In this document: piece after piece, positions 6,206-7,130 of the stretch | Layout of the letters: each line of letters starts with the position of its first letter | Position numbering within the stretch: the stretch's first letter is position 1 | NCBI RefSeq assembly: GCF_016294135.1 | Contig: NZ_JAEDCO010000057.1 | Location: forward strand, 1-7,130 | Source of the DNA: Methanobrevibacter ruminantium | GTDB taxonomy: Archaea > Methanobacteriota > Methanobacteria > Methanobacteriales > Methanobacteriaceae | DNA: 7,130 bases | Direction: 5' to 3' | The notes under the pieces: generated by a model | Seen by the model: only the letters and a program-made list of their open reading frames with translations | The model's database searches: none | Told to the model about the DNA's origin: nothing | Position numbers and translations under genes: made by a program

Positions 6206-7066
6206 TTATTCTTCTTTTTTAAATTTTTTCTCTAAAACAATGATTAGTACAAATGCAATTAAAGCTAAAATAATGCATGGAATCCATGAACCTTGAATAG
6301 TTGCAGTTATTTTCATAACAGGTAACCTCAATGTTCCAACCATGATTCCTATTAAAAATGCCATTGTAACTGATTCATACCTTTCAAGCAAATAGTTCAA
6401 GAGTTTGGAAAATCCTAAAATTCCTATCAATGCCCCTATACCAAAGACTAATATGTCTATTAAATTTCTTGAATTTAAAGCGTTTAGCATATATTGGTAT
6501 TGTCCAAGGAGCAATAATAAGAAAGATCCAGAGATTCCTGGCAAAATCATAGCACATATAGCTATAAGTCCAGATATGAATATTACAACTAAGCTATGAT
6601 TAGTTGCAATAGGATTTAATCCTACAAATATGTAAGAGAGAATTATTCCTATTATGCTTATGATAATTAATTTAATATTGAAATTCTCCAATTTAGTATA
6701 TAAAATATATGCAGAAGCCAATATTAATCCTAAAAAGAATGAAAATGTATATGCTGTATGGGTATCAAGCAAATAGCTGATTACTTTTGCAAGGCTAATG
6801 AATGCAATTCCTATACCTAAAAGTAAGGGAATGAATAATTCAAAATCAATTTCTTCGATTAGCTTTTCTTTAAAATCAGTAAAATTAGCCTTTAACAATG
6901 GCTTTAAAAAGCTAAACCTGATACTACTTATAGCAGAAATTAGACGTTCATATATTCCAGTAATTAAAGCTATTGTTCCACCTGAAACGCCAGGAACAAT
7001 GTCCGCAGATCCCATAAATAATCCTTTAATGAAAATCAATATTATTTCTTTTAAATTTAAATTCAT
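6206..7066 (-). CDS. DUF368 family membrane protein, probable polyprenyl-phosphate transporter (PopT type)
   Basis: This 286-residue, highly hydrophobic protein has the inverted-repeat signature of DUF368: GSADIVPGVSGGT at 19-31 in the first half and CAMILPGISGS at 171-181 in the second. These Pro-Gly-Ser-Gly motifs probably form paired re-entrant elements. Other hydrophobic segments lie near 77-98, 104-124, 131-150, 157-171, 203-225, 233-247 and 258-277, with a basic then acidic tail (KKFKKEE). Bacterial members (PopT) return undecaprenyl phosphate to the cytoplasmic face after cell-wall glycan export. In a pseudomurein-making archaeon the matching substrate would be the polyprenyl-phosphate carrier of pseudomurein or surface glycan precursors; that is inference. 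The length is usual for the family. The start is supported by GAGGA at 7073-7077, 6 nt before the ATG. The repeat-protein gene follows on the same strand with no minus-strand T-run between them, so both may share a transcript. Confidence 0.9.
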   Translation of the reverse strand: MNLNLKEIILIFIKGLFMGSADIVPGVSGGTIALITGIYERLISAISSIRFSFLKPLLKANFTDFKEKLIEEIDFELFIPLLLGIGIAFISLAKVISYLLDTHTAYTFSFFLGLILASAYILYTKLENFNIKLIIISIIGIILSYIFVGLNPIATNHSLVVIFISGLIAICAMILPGISGSFLLLLLGQYQYMLNALNSRNLIDILVFGIGALIGILGFSKLLNYLLERYESVTMAFLIGIMVGTLRLPVMKITATIQGSWIPCIILALIAFVLIIVLEKKFKKEE

Positions 7067-7072
7067 TTTTAT

Positions 7073-7077
7073 TCCTC
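7073..7077 (-). promoter_or_regulatory. Ribosome binding site of the DUF368 gene
   Basis: On the minus strand GAGGA lies 6 nt before the ATG at 7066. It is the only purine-rich Shine-Dalgarno match nearby and fixes the start. A weak TATA-like TTATAAAA lies at 7114-7121 on the same strand, close to the window edge, and could be the promoter for both minus-strand genes. Confidence 0.6.
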
Positions 7078-7130
7078 AAAAACATTAAAATAATAATTAA
7101 TTTTATTTTTTATTTTTATAATTTAATATT

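Noticed and set aside
6798..7088. 96-codon open frame on the plus strand opposite the DUF368 gene
   Set aside because: It is the complement of a clear membrane-protein gene with intact DUF368 motifs; the translation has no coherent features.

Overview
The window looks like chromosomal DNA of a methanogenic archaeon of the order Methanobacteriales, most likely Methanobrevibacter or a close relative. This is inferred, not searched. The evidence is strongly AT-rich DNA with spacers of almost only A and T, TTTATATA-type archaeal TATA elements, GGTGA and GAGGA Shine-Dalgarno sites, U-rich tracts after genes, and the character of the htpX and uvrA products. No RNA gene, CRISPR array, insertion sequence or phage gene is visible.

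Layout: (1) 90-1052, plus strand: htpX, a membrane-embedded M48 zinc protease. It carries an EF-hand-like calcium-binding loop near its C-terminus. (2) 1053-1410: a 358-bp non-coding spacer with a T-rich termination region and a probable uvrA promoter region, including an ordered set of ACTAA/TTAGT half-sites. (3) 1411/1414-4317, plus strand: uvrA, a complete bacterial-type excision-repair ATPase. (4) 4318-4453: a convergent spacer with a perfect 12-bp hairpin over the uvrA stop codon and a degenerate 10-bp tandem repeat. (5) 4454-6103, minus strand: a 549-residue protein built of about 18 short helical repeats with a 26-residue (78-bp) period, function unknown. (6) 6206-7066, minus strand: a DUF368 (PopT-type) polyprenyl-phosphate transporter, probably transcribed together with the repeat protein.

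The genes do not form one pathway. htpX (membrane protein quality control) and uvrA (nucleotide excision repair) each seem to be transcribed alone. The two minus-strand genes form a plausible two-gene unit. The DUF368 protein would return the lipid carrier used for pseudomurein and surface glycan export to the cytoplasmic face of the membrane. The repeat protein has an aromatic/hydrophobic start followed by a polylysine tract and may be a membrane-associated scaffold. The repeat protein is the least explained and most interesting gene here. The EF-hand in HtpX is the second point of interest.
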